DNA of 64,000 nucleotides, from positions 3,038,001 through 3,102,000 of the forward strand of contig NZ_CP034142.1 in NCBI RefSeq assembly GCF_003994855.1, read 5' to 3'. This DNA is from Marinobacter sp. NP-4(2019) (lineage in GTDB: Bacteria > Pseudomonadota > Gammaproteobacteria > Pseudomonadales > Oleiphilaceae). The stretch's first letter is position 1; each line of letters opens with the position of its first letter. The translations under genes were made by a program, and so were the position numbers. Of the stretch, positions 40,542-49,122 are shown piece by piece. A model generated the notes under the pieces. That model ran no database searches. It was given only the letters and a program-made list of their open reading frames with translations, and was not told the DNA's origin.

Positions 40542-42785
40542 ATGGCTCTCAACATACGCTCTCCTTATGGCTTTTCACTTTCCCCCCTTTTGTCCAACGT
40601 GCTTTCCGGTTCCCGGGTCTGGCTCCCCTCGCTGGTACTGACGTCGGTTGTTGCGTTATCTGGCTGTGGCGGCGGTGACAGTGCGGTTGATGAAGCGGGT
40701 TCCCGGGACAACAGCTTTCCCCCAACCAAGAACGCCCGGGACGACTTCAGTTCCGGCAGTACCGGTGATTCCAACAACACCAACGGCCTGGCGGCCAATG
40801 AAGTCCGCGTCACCGTGGAGGTGCCCTCTGCGCTGGCGCCAAACGGCGAGCTGACCCGTCGCAACCTGCGAATCGTGACGCCGGACCGGATCGAGGTGTA
40901 CCGGACAGACCAAAGCCTGCGAAATCTTGGGTCCGTTGACGTCACCCACCGCACCGAAGGCAGCGGCGCGGAAGTCATTACCTTCAGTAATGGGCTGCCG
41001 CTGGGGCCGGACGTGGTGATTGAAGCGGTCTACGGCAACACCCGGATGCGGGCGCTGGCCGCGGACTCGGACCGCGACGTCAAGGTAAACCCTTTCTCCG
41101 AATACCTGGTGAGCCATTCCATCAGCGGCTACTCCCCCGACCAGTTCAGTCAGATCATGGACTGCGTTGACGATGCCTCGGGCGAGTTGTGCCTGAACAA
41201 ATATGTCTGGTCGACCCTGGCCGACCAGGTCCACGATTTTGAGATTGATATTCCCGGCGATGTGGACCTGGGCGCGGCCCTGGACCATCTGGACAGTCGT
41301 GGCGATTTCGCCCGTTATGTGGACAGCATGGCCGCATATGCGGTGCTGGATGAACAATCCTCCGGCAAAATCAGCGCCAGTTCGGCGGACTACAATTCAG
41401 TGTTCCTCGGCGTTGAACTGGGGCAGACTTTCCGCGAATCGAGTCTTGCCGGTTCCGGCCAATGGGGCGTGCGGACGGCGCAGGAAGAGAGTGTGACGGA
41501 CAGCAACGGCACCGGCTATGTCTACCCCGCGCTGACCCTGACCAGCTTCGACGCGTTCAATATCCGGGTGACGTCCCTGGCTTCGGATGTGCCCTATAAC
41601 CGCGAGGCGTTGATTCACCAGGCAGGTAATGAGTTTTACCCAAGAGGGACCGACCACTGGGACCTGAACACCCACGCCTCCTCGCCGGGGGCCGCCACCC
41701 TGCAGGACAATACCCGCCTGCTGGCCGGGCGGGCGCTGTACCAGAGCGTCACCGGTCGTGGCAGTTCCCTGACCATCGGCTGGACCCGCAACCCCTACTA
41801 TCTGGACGCGTTTGTCAGCACTACGGACGAGGCCGGCGAGGCGCCGGATCGCGTACTGGGCGGCTATTTCAGTGCCGGCAAGGCCATCGAGCTGGAAGCC
41901 ACCGAGGATGCCCTGCAACGCAAAGCGGTGTTGGAAGATCACTACCTGTCCGTGCTGGAATTGAACCTGCTGCGGCAAGCAGGCTTCAGCCTTGATCAAC
42001 TGAATGGACGTCAATACAACGTGGCGTTCCTCGCCAGCCGCTTTGCTGACGGCGCGGAGCCACTGGTGATTGAATCCGGCGTGGGCAGCTGGGAAATCAG
42101 CGGCAACGATGTCCACCAGGTGATGACAACCACGGCCATCGCCCGGGACGGCGGCTCAGGGGCCGTGACCGGGCCGATGGCGGGAGACCGCAACGCCGAC
42201 TGGACCATCAGCACCCGGCCGTCACGGCTTAGCGTGGGAGATCGCAACATCGGGCGTCTCAATCTGGATATCAGCAACCCTTCAGGACAGTTCGTCACTC
42301 CGGATCTGGGCATCGGTGCCAGCACCCCCGACGGCTCACTGCTGGCCTTCAATCTGGACAATGCTGACACCGGGGATGGCCTGTTGATTGCGGCGGCACA
42401 AACCGGTGATTTTCCCCAGAGTGGGCGCTTTCGGCTGCAGGGGCTGGCCATGGGGCTGGCCGATGGCGAAAACCGCCTGCGACATTTCGACAATGCCGTG
42501 CTCACGATTGATTCGGGCACCACTGCGACGCTGACCGGACAAACCCTGAAGGTGGTGCATTCGGTCGCCAATGAAACCGTGTCGGGACCGGTGGCCGTCG
42601 ATGAGGGAGAGGTGGCGCTGACCTATACCCAGGGTGGCAACGGTGAGGTTGCGTTTGAGGCCGGAGGCCTGACGCTGACGGGATTTGTGGCGCCGGGGCA
42701 GGATCAGTTGTTTCTGCGACTGCAGGATGCCGATGGCGGGGAGCAGCAGCTGGGATTGTTGATCGCCACACGGTTGCCGGACTGA
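40542..42785 (+). CDS. Large hypothetical lipoprotein
   Basis: This 747-residue protein starts with a long signal region and the lipobox VALSGCGGGDSAVDEAG near residue 42. A low-complexity Ser/Asn/Gly/Asp linker of about 40 residues follows, as in surface or outer-membrane lipoproteins. The mature part has an N-terminal Ig-like domain (VRVTVEVPSALAPNGELTRR) and a beta-rich C-terminal half (430-747). No catalytic motif was recognised. It is monocistronic, with a terminator before it and repeat R7 immediately after. Function unknown. Confidence 0.75.
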   Translation: MALNIRSPYGFSLSPLLSNVLSGSRVWLPSLVLTSVVALSGCGGGDSAVDEAGSRDNSFPPTKNARDDFSSGSTGDSNNTNGLAANEVRVTVEVPSALAPNGELTRRNLRIVTPDRIEVYRTDQSLRNLGSVDVTHRTEGSGAEVITFSNGLPLGPDVVIEAVYGNTRMRALAADSDRDVKVNPFSEYLVSHSISGYSPDQFSQIMDCVDDASGELCLNKYVWSTLADQVHDFEIDIPGDVDLGAALDHLDSRGDFARYVDSMAAYAVLDEQSSGKISASSADYNSVFLGVELGQTFRESSLAGSGQWGVRTAQEESVTDSNGTGYVYPALTLTSFDAFNIRVTSLASDVPYNREALIHQAGNEFYPRGTDHWDLNTHASSPGAATLQDNTRLLAGRALYQSVTGRGSSLTIGWTRNPYYLDAFVSTTDEAGEAPDRVLGGYFSAGKAIELEATEDALQRKAVLEDHYLSVLELNLLRQAGFSLDQLNGRQYNVAFLASRFADGAEPLVIESGVGSWEISGNDVHQVMTTTAIARDGGSGAVTGPMAGDRNADWTISTRPSRLSVGDRNIGRLNLDISNPSGQFVTPDLGIGASTPDGSLLAFNLDNADTGDGLLIAAAQTGDFPQSGRFRLQGLAMGLADGENRLRHFDNAVLTIDSGTTATLTGQTLKVVHSVANETVSGPVAVDEGEVALTYTQGGNGEVAFEAGGLTLTGFVAPGQDQLFLRLQDADGGEQQLGLLIATRLPD

Positions 42786-42787
42786 TT

Positions 42788-42813
42788 GTCGGATTACGCT
42801 ACGCTAACCCGAC
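42788..42813. repeat. GTCGGATTA palindromic repeat R7
   Basis: GTCGGATTACGC...GCTAACCCGAC lies two bases after the stop of the large lipoprotein gene. The arms differ by one transition (ATT vs ACC), so the stem contains a G-T pair. Confidence 0.8.
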
Positions 42814-42889
42814 AGAGGTAACCCAGCCGGGATACAGTCACGTATAACCTGTTATAATTTCGGTCATATCGACTGTAACGAGAGGTTTT

Positions 42890-43807
42890 ATGTCTGCAGG
42901 TATCCGGGCTTTTTTGCTGGTTTTCCCATTGGTGGTTTTTGCATTCTGGGGCAGTCTTCATACACCGGATCCGGACAGCGCCTTCGATGACGATCTGGTG
43001 CTGTCATCCCTGCCGCCTCTCCCGGCCTGGGCCAACAAACCCCTGCCGGACTTCAGCCGCTATCGCGATACCACGGAACGCAAAGCCGCGTTCTTTTCCT
43101 TTCTTTACCCGCGGATCGCGCTGGCCAATTCCCGCATCCTGATCGAACGGGACTACCTGGAAGCCCTGTCACGGAAGGAAGAGCTGAGCAAACCCGAGCG
43201 CACCTGGCTGATCAGGCAGGCAGAAAGACTCCGCGTCGATGAGAAGCCTGCCAGCCCGGCCATGTTCAAACAGTTGCACAAACGCCTGGACGTGATAGCC
43301 CCGTCCCTCGTGCTGGCCCAGGCGGCCAATGAGTCAGCATGGGGCACTTCACGTTTTGCCACCAAGGGCAATAACCTGTTCGGTCAGTGGTGTTTTTCCA
43401 AAGGCTGTGGCCTGGTGCCGAAGGCACGGGTAGAAGGCGCCTCTCACGAAGTGGCCAGGTTCTCTTCCCCCTACCGCTCCATCCGGGCATACGTTCAGAA
43501 CCTGAACAGCCACCCGGCTTATCAGGGGTTGCGTGATGTGCGGCTGGCTGCGCGCAACAATGACAAGCTGGCGTCCGGAAGCGCACTGGCGGCAGGCCTG
43601 ATTAGCTATTCAGAACGGGGTGAGGATTATGTACAAGAGATCCGCAGCATGATCCGGTACAACAACCTGGCTTATTTCGATACCGATTTCCGGGCCACGT
43701 TCTACGGCGCCGAGACCGGATCACTGCAACACCTGGCCTCCGCCAGCAAAGAACATGCGCTCCTGCCCAATGCCGGAGACGAAGAACATTCCGGGGACAT
43801 CCGCTAA
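42890..43807 (+). CDS. Bax-like glucosaminidase domain protein
   Basis: The 305-residue protein has one N-terminal membrane anchor (FLLVFPLVVFAFWGSL) and a periplasmic domain. It carries VIAPSLVLAQAANESAWGTS (the catalytic Glu of GH73-like glucosaminidases), RFATKGNNLFGQWCFSKGCG and RFSSPYRSIRAYVQNLNSHP. This is the Bax/FlgJ-like lysozyme fold, which cuts N-acetylglucosaminyl bonds in peptidoglycan. ATG 42890 follows a GAGAGG ribosome site. Its stop overlaps the acyltransferase start (TAATG). Confidence 0.88.
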   Translation: MSAGIRAFLLVFPLVVFAFWGSLHTPDPDSAFDDDLVLSSLPPLPAWANKPLPDFSRYRDTTERKAAFFSFLYPRIALANSRILIERDYLEALSRKEELSKPERTWLIRQAERLRVDEKPASPAMFKQLHKRLDVIAPSLVLAQAANESAWGTSRFATKGNNLFGQWCFSKGCGLVPKARVEGASHEVARFSSPYRSIRAYVQNLNSHPAYQGLRDVRLAARNNDKLASGSALAAGLISYSERGEDYVQEIRSMIRYNNLAYFDTDFRATFYGAETGSLQHLASASKEHALLPNAGDEEHSGDIR

Positions 43808-44742
43808 TGCTCGATTTTTTGCCTGCGCCGCTCAAGGGAACCCTGGCGGCCCTGCTGATCTTGATCAATACCCTGATTCTGTTTCCGGTATTGATGCTGG
43901 TTGCGTTGATCAAGCTCATCCTTCCGGTGACGACGGTCCGAAAGCTGTGCACCATCGCACTGAACAACATTGCGTACATCTGGATCGGCTTCAATAACCG
44001 TTTCCTGGACCTGCTCCACCACATTGAGTGGGACGTGAGGGGGGCAGAGAACCTGAGCCGCGAACACTGGTATTTCGTAACCTGTAACCACCAGAGCTGG
44101 GCAGATATCCCGGCCATTCAATACGTGCTGAACAGCCGCATTCCGCTACTGAAGTTTTTCCTCAAGAAAGAATTGATCTGGGTGCCCCTGCTGGGCGTCG
44201 CCTGGTGGGCTCTGGACTTTCCGTTCATGCATCGTCACACCAAGGAACAGATTGCCAGGCGCCCGGAGTTGAAAGGCAAGGATATAGCTGCCACCCAGGC
44301 TGCCTGCGAGAAATTCCGCTACACCCCGGTGACCATCTTCAATTTCATGGAAGGCACCCGCCTGACCCCGGCCAAGCACAGGTCACAGAAGTCTCCCTAC
44401 AAGCACCTGCTGAAACCCCGCGCCGGCGGCACGGCCTTTGTACTCGGTGCCATGGGGGAAATGCTCCACACCATGCTCGATGTCAGTATTGTCTACCCCA
44501 ATGGTCGCTCCGGGTTCTGGGACTTCCTCTGCGGTCGTACCCGCCGGATCATCATTGATATCCGGGTTCGCGAAATTCCAGAGCGTTTCCTGAGCATGGA
44601 CTACGAGGGCAGCCGGGAAACCCGTGTGGATTTTCAGAGTTGGATCAGCGAAGTCTGGGCCGAGAAGGACGCCCGAATAGAGGCCCTGAAGGCCCCTGTC
44701 CCAGAACCCGATGAAGAGGTAGGTCGGGTTAGCGAAGCGTAA
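43807..44742 (+). CDS. Lysophospholipid acyltransferase (YihG-like)
   Basis: This 311-residue inner-membrane protein has PlsC motifs: NHQSWADIP (H-x4-D) near residue 97, FPFMHRHTKEQIA as motif II, and FNFMEGTRLTPAKHRSQ as motif III. It probably acylates lysophosphatidic acid or lysophospholipid, most like YihG/YihG-related LPA acyltransferases. The last residues, GRVSEA, and the TAA stop are read from the palindromic repeat R8. The C-terminus has thus been rewritten by the repeat, downstream of all motifs. Confidence 0.88.
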   Translation: MLDFLPAPLKGTLAALLILINTLILFPVLMLVALIKLILPVTTVRKLCTIALNNIAYIWIGFNNRFLDLLHHIEWDVRGAENLSREHWYFVTCNHQSWADIPAIQYVLNSRIPLLKFFLKKELIWVPLLGVAWWALDFPFMHRHTKEQIARRPELKGKDIAATQAACEKFRYTPVTIFNFMEGTRLTPAKHRSQKSPYKHLLKPRAGGTAFVLGAMGEMLHTMLDVSIVYPNGRSGFWDFLCGRTRRIIIDIRVREIPERFLSMDYEGSRETRVDFQSWISEVWAEKDARIEALKAPVPEPDEEVGRVSEA

Positions 44743-44748
44743 CCCGAC
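44723..44748. repeat. GTCGG palindromic repeat R8, overlapping the acyltransferase stop
   Basis: GTCGGGTTAGC...GCGTAACCCGAC is reversed relative to most copies and contains the TAA of the acyltransferase gene. It fills the space between two convergent genes. Confidence 0.85.
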
Positions 44749-44756
44749 AACCCGGG

Positions 44757-47453
44757 TTACAGTAAACCCAGTTCCCGCGCGCGGACGATGGCCTGGGTGC
44801 GGGACTTGACCTCCAGCTTGGCGTTTATGCGTCGGGCGTGGGTTTTCACGGTATGCAGGGAAATATGCAACTGGTCGGCAATTTCCTGGTTGGATAGCCC
44901 TTTGGCGATCAACTCCAGAACCCCCTGCTCCCGCTCACTGATAGGTTCCGCCAACGGCGCGGCATTCACTTTGGCCACCGAAAGCCCAAACAATTGACCG
45001 ACGGACCGGGTGAAATCTCCTTCCGGCAAATGCGGGTATGCCTTTTCCATCAGCTCGCTCATTTCGATGCGTAGCTCAGCAAACGGGCTGATGAAATGCT
45101 CTTGTCCAGCAATATTGACGGCCTGTGTCAACGGTTTCAGCGCTGCCGCCACGCCCCGCTCCCGGAATGCCAGCAAGCTTTCCAGCAGCCGCAGGTGCAG
45201 GTCAACCGCAAATGGGATCACGTCACCGTTATTCAGGCGAATACGCCGAAGGGTATCCGCTGCTTTAATGTCATCCCCTCGCGCCAGCTCAATCCTGACC
45301 TGAAGCAGGTCCAGCAGGCCGGGCATCATTGGGATCAACTCGGGTACACAACCGGTCTCCCGGTATGGCCGCAGGCGCTCCAGGGCATGCTCAGCGCTAT
45401 CGATATTCCCTGACGCCAGCCAACAACTGGCCTTCAGCGCTTCCAGCACCGGCATAAAAACGGATTCATCCACCTGCCAGGCGTGCATGGTGCGTTCGGC
45501 ACGGCCAATCCAGACAAACGCATCCTCCAGGCGCCCCTGGGTGCGACAGATCAGTACTCGCAGGGCCATGGCAAGCAACAATCCCAGATCCCGGGTCTGC
45601 TCGGCATGGCGACCACAGGTCACCAGAAGCCGATCCGCCTCAGCCTCCCGGCCCTGATGCCATAAAACCAGAACCAGGTTGAGCTGCAAGCGGGACTCGC
45701 CGACTCGTGTCGACCGGGATGTTTCATTCATGGCGGTATCGAGCCCGGTCCGCAGCAGCTGTTCCGCGTGTTTCAGTGCCCCTTTTCCGAGTTCAATCCG
45801 TGCGTGGGTATAGACAGCCAGCAGCTCCGACCCGGAATCACCGGCTTCCCGGGCCAGCCGGGCAGCTGCGCGGTTGGCATCCCGGGCGTCCGCGAATCGG
45901 CCGGCGGCGCAAAACGCACTGGAACGTACCATCTGGGTGACCAACTGCCCCTGCGTAGACAGCTCTTCGGCGGCCAGCGCCCGATCAGCCACTTCAAGGG
46001 CCTCTTCGACGAACCCTTCTCCCCGCAGGATAAACGCTTTCAGCGCGTTGATACGACCGGACAGGACCTCGCGATCATCATCGCCCAGACCATCCAGAAG
46101 CGCCCTGGCCTGGGCGAACTGACCACCAATGGCATGGACCCAGCTGTAAACCAACCGCAGCCGCGCACTGTCCTCCAACAAGCCGGGCGGCAGGGATCGA
46201 CGCAGGCGTAGAAGCGAAGCGGTATCCTGGCCTATCAGCAGGGCCTCGGAGCCTTCGGAGGCGATTTTTACAGCTTCTTCGGCGTTTTCCGACAGCAAGG
46301 CGTAACGCAACGCTTCGGGTAGCTGGTGATGCTGGCGAAACCAGCGGCTGGCAGCCAGTGCGCGATCAATGGCACCATCCAGGGCCGAACTTCGCAGCCA
46401 CTCATGAAACAGCGGGTTGAGGCGGAACCAGCGCCCCCGGCCTGGAAGTGGTCGCAGCGGTATTCCGGTTTCCGCCGCTACGGAAGGCCGAAAGCCGGTA
46501 TCGCAAGACGGATCCACCAGGCAAGCAAACAGATCGTCAGAAACGACGTCCATCTCGGCCATGATCCGCAGGGCCCGTTGCTGGGAAGGCGTCAATCGGG
46601 ACAGCACGGAGTCCCGCAGAAAACGCTCCACACTGACGGTCTCCTGGATGGGCAACCGCGACTCCGCCAGGGCGGACAGCTCTCGCTGGTATAGCGCCAG
46701 TGGGGTAATCCAGCCCTCGGTCAGGGAATACAGGTGATCAACAGCCACCATGGTCAGCTGGCTGTTTTTCAATGCTTCGGAATAGAACTCGAACGTCTCC
46801 TGCCGGCTCAGCTCCAACGCTTCCGGACCTAACCGGGTGAACCGCCCTTCCAGCTCTGATTTGTGGGTCTCGAACGGCAACGGTTTGCGGGAAACCAGCG
46901 CCAGCGACAAACCTTTTGGTAATTCGGCAATCAACTGCCCCAGCAGCTCGATCACCACCGGATGACTGACCGATGTCAGGTTATCCAGCACCAGCACGGC
47001 CTTACGCTCTGGTGTTTGCCAATAATCCTGGGCCAACAGCAATGACAGGGCTTCACTGTGACTTGCGGTGGCATGTGCAAGGGTCGCGTCGCGGGAAGGC
47101 TGGGGATTGAGGGCGATACCCAGCAACGTCATCAGTCGTGCGGGTTCATTATCCTGCGCGGAGAAGGAGATCCATTTAATGGTTTCCAGAGGACGCTCGG
47201 ATTCATGGAGCGCAGACAATAAAGCATGGGACTTGCCGTAGCCACACGGCGCCTCCAGATAGAGAATACTTCCAGGACCCAATGCCTCCCGGATTCGTCC
47301 TGTCAGCAACGGCCGTTGAAGGCCTTCAGAGGGTGCGGAGGGAATCCGGACCCGTTGTCGCAAGAGATCTCTGACGAGCTCGCCCCGATGTGTTCCGGCG
47401 GAAACCGACTGGAACTCATCATTGGCGGCACTGCCATCATCAAATGGTTTCAC
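44757..47453 (-). CDS. MalT-like LuxR-family ATP-dependent transcriptional regulator
   Basis: The 898-residue STAND-type regulator has a P-loop YLEAPCGYGKSHALLSAL near residue 65, AVLVLDNLTSVSHPVVIEL as Walker B, and helical TPR-like repeats through the middle. A LuxR helix-turn-helix is at the C-terminus (ISEREQGVLELIAKGLSNQE, then LHISLHTVKTHARRINAKL). In MalT and related proteins, ligand and ATP binding cause oligomerisation and activation. It is co-directional with and downstream of the DUF1329 and DUF1302 genes, so they are the natural candidate targets. The ligand is unknown. Confidence 0.9.
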   Translation of the reverse strand: MKPFDDGSAANDEFQSVSAGTHRGELVRDLLRQRVRIPSAPSEGLQRPLLTGRIREALGPGSILYLEAPCGYGKSHALLSALHESERPLETIKWISFSAQDNEPARLMTLLGIALNPQPSRDATLAHATASHSEALSLLLAQDYWQTPERKAVLVLDNLTSVSHPVVIELLGQLIAELPKGLSLALVSRKPLPFETHKSELEGRFTRLGPEALELSRQETFEFYSEALKNSQLTMVAVDHLYSLTEGWITPLALYQRELSALAESRLPIQETVSVERFLRDSVLSRLTPSQQRALRIMAEMDVVSDDLFACLVDPSCDTGFRPSVAAETGIPLRPLPGRGRWFRLNPLFHEWLRSSALDGAIDRALAASRWFRQHHQLPEALRYALLSENAEEAVKIASEGSEALLIGQDTASLLRLRRSLPPGLLEDSARLRLVYSWVHAIGGQFAQARALLDGLGDDDREVLSGRINALKAFILRGEGFVEEALEVADRALAAEELSTQGQLVTQMVRSSAFCAAGRFADARDANRAAARLAREAGDSGSELLAVYTHARIELGKGALKHAEQLLRTGLDTAMNETSRSTRVGESRLQLNLVLVLWHQGREAEADRLLVTCGRHAEQTRDLGLLLAMALRVLICRTQGRLEDAFVWIGRAERTMHAWQVDESVFMPVLEALKASCWLASGNIDSAEHALERLRPYRETGCVPELIPMMPGLLDLLQVRIELARGDDIKAADTLRRIRLNNGDVIPFAVDLHLRLLESLLAFRERGVAAALKPLTQAVNIAGQEHFISPFAELRIEMSELMEKAYPHLPEGDFTRSVGQLFGLSVAKVNAAPLAEPISEREQGVLELIAKGLSNQEIADQLHISLHTVKTHARRINAKLEVKSRTQAIVRARELGLL

Positions 47454-47673
47454 ACTTCGCCCCGCTCAAGTCCGGCTCACGGCAACCATGAATGGCATTG
47501 TCACGTGTCCGGAATATGCAATGTTTGCACAAATTATCTGGGTACCATCATCGGGTACGCCTTTAGTATGAGGGAGAGGTTAAACCAAATGCGGTGTGGG
47601 CTGCAAAACTTTGACGTGGCAGTCTGTAAAACAGTGGCGAGAATTTAACGCATTTATCACAGCCAACGTCCAT

Positions 47674-47705
47674 AAAAAAAGGCGGGCTCGGAGGCCCGCC
47701 TTTTT
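47674..47705. terminator. Bidirectional terminator after the DUF1329 gene
   Basis: GGCGGGC-TCGGAG-GCCCGCC is flanked by AAAAAAA and TTTTT, giving a terminator readable on either strand. It lies 22 bases after the DUF1329 gene stop on the minus strand and separates it from the regulator gene. Confidence 0.9.
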
Positions 47706-47726
47706 CGGCACAACGCCTGACGCGTT

Positions 47727-49088
47727 TTATCGAACGCCCGCCCGACGGAGAGCGGCAGGTGTGTATTCCCGCGAAGTACGCTCTACTCCAAACGTATAAG
47801 GATCGTTTTCCTCGTTGGTCAGACCAAGCGCCAGGTAGCGACCGGAGAGCAGGTCATACAGCACCTCAATCGCGTACCAGGGCACCTGCTGGTCATAGAA
47901 CTGCATGGCATGGGCCTCGGCGACACGCCAGAGTTCGCCACGACCGTCATAATGATCAATCACGCTGGCCTGCCAGGAATCTTCGTCCAGGTAGAAATCC
48001 CGCTGGGCATAGATGTGACGTGCGCCGTCTTTCAGGGTCGCGCGGACATGCCACACACGGTGAAGTTCATAACGGGTCAGATCCTGGTTGATATGCCCGG
48101 CCTTGATGATGTCATCGTAGCTCAGGTCACGATCCACCAGCTTGTAGGAGTTGTACGGAATGTACATTTCCTTTTTGCCGACCAACTCCCAGTTGTAGCG
48201 GTCGGGTGCGCCGTTGAACATGTCGAAGTTGTCGGAGGTACGCATGCCATCCGCAGCGGTACCCGGTCCATCGTAGGCCACCTGGGGTGCACGACGGACG
48301 CGACGTTGACCGGCGTTGTATACCCAGGCACGACGGGGCTCTTTAACCTGATCCAGGGTTTCATGGACCAGAAGCACGTTACCCGCCAGACGGGCCGGTG
48401 CAGTAATGGCCTGCTTGAAATAGAACAGAACGTTGGGATCCTGATCCGGCTCGTAGTCTTTCAGGTATGCGCGCCAGGTCAGCTCATCCTGGAACTTGAC
48501 CACACTGTAGTTACCGTTCTCAGTTGGTGTTACCTGACCAACGTTACGCTGAACCGAGCCACCCCGATAGCGAGTAATGTGGTTCCAGATGGCTTCTACG
48601 CCATTCTGAGGAATCGGAAACGGTGTCGCATCCTGATAGTTCGCGATGCCGTTTCCGCCCTTGATCAGTTCCGCCTTCGTCGCATTCTCGACGGTTTGCT
48701 CCATGACTGACTGAGGATAAGTCGCTGTGCGACGCGTCTGGTAGACGGGCATCTTGTAGTCGTCGTACCTTTTGATCATCGCCACCTGCCCCGGGGACAG
48801 GTTCTCGGCGTACTGATCCACATTGCTCTGGTCGATGGTAAACAGCACCTCGTCGTTCGGGAACGGGTTAATGTAGATACCATCATCGTTGTAGCCCGCA
48901 GGCGCTTCCTTGAGGCCACCATCCCAGGCCGGGATTTCATCCCCATTGCCGGCTTTCTCGGCGCCAATGGGCGTCAGGCTGTTACCCAGTTTGGCGGCTT
49001 CTTCGGCGGATACCGCACCGAAGGCATTGCCGGCAAACAGGGTTGCAGCCATCACACCGGAGGCCAATAGCTTTTTGTTCAGTTTCAT
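47727..49088 (-). CDS. DUF1329 family exported protein
   Basis: The 453-residue protein has a signal peptide (LLASGVMAATLFAGNAFGAV) and then the DUF1329 region: EEAAKLGNSLTPIGAEKAGN, PFPIPQNGVEAIWNHITRYR near 140, and VWHVRATLKDGARHIYAQRD near 340. The family has a LolB/LppX-like fold. It is nearly always encoded beside DUF1302 proteins and often near RND transporters in gammaproteobacteria that degrade lipids, steroids or hydrocarbons. It follows the DUF1302 gene by 34 bases. Function is not established. Confidence 0.9.
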   Translation of the reverse strand: MKLNKKLLASGVMAATLFAGNAFGAVSAEEAAKLGNSLTPIGAEKAGNGDEIPAWDGGLKEAPAGYNDDGIYINPFPNDEVLFTIDQSNVDQYAENLSPGQVAMIKRYDDYKMPVYQTRRTATYPQSVMEQTVENATKAELIKGGNGIANYQDATPFPIPQNGVEAIWNHITRYRGGSVQRNVGQVTPTENGNYSVVKFQDELTWRAYLKDYEPDQDPNVLFYFKQAITAPARLAGNVLLVHETLDQVKEPRRAWVYNAGQRRVRRAPQVAYDGPGTAADGMRTSDNFDMFNGAPDRYNWELVGKKEMYIPYNSYKLVDRDLSYDDIIKAGHINQDLTRYELHRVWHVRATLKDGARHIYAQRDFYLDEDSWQASVIDHYDGRGELWRVAEAHAMQFYDQQVPWYAIEVLYDLLSGRYLALGLTNEENDPYTFGVERTSREYTPAALRRAGVR

Positions 49089-49122
49089 TTAGATTACCTC
49101 GTCAAACGAATTCATGCCGGTT

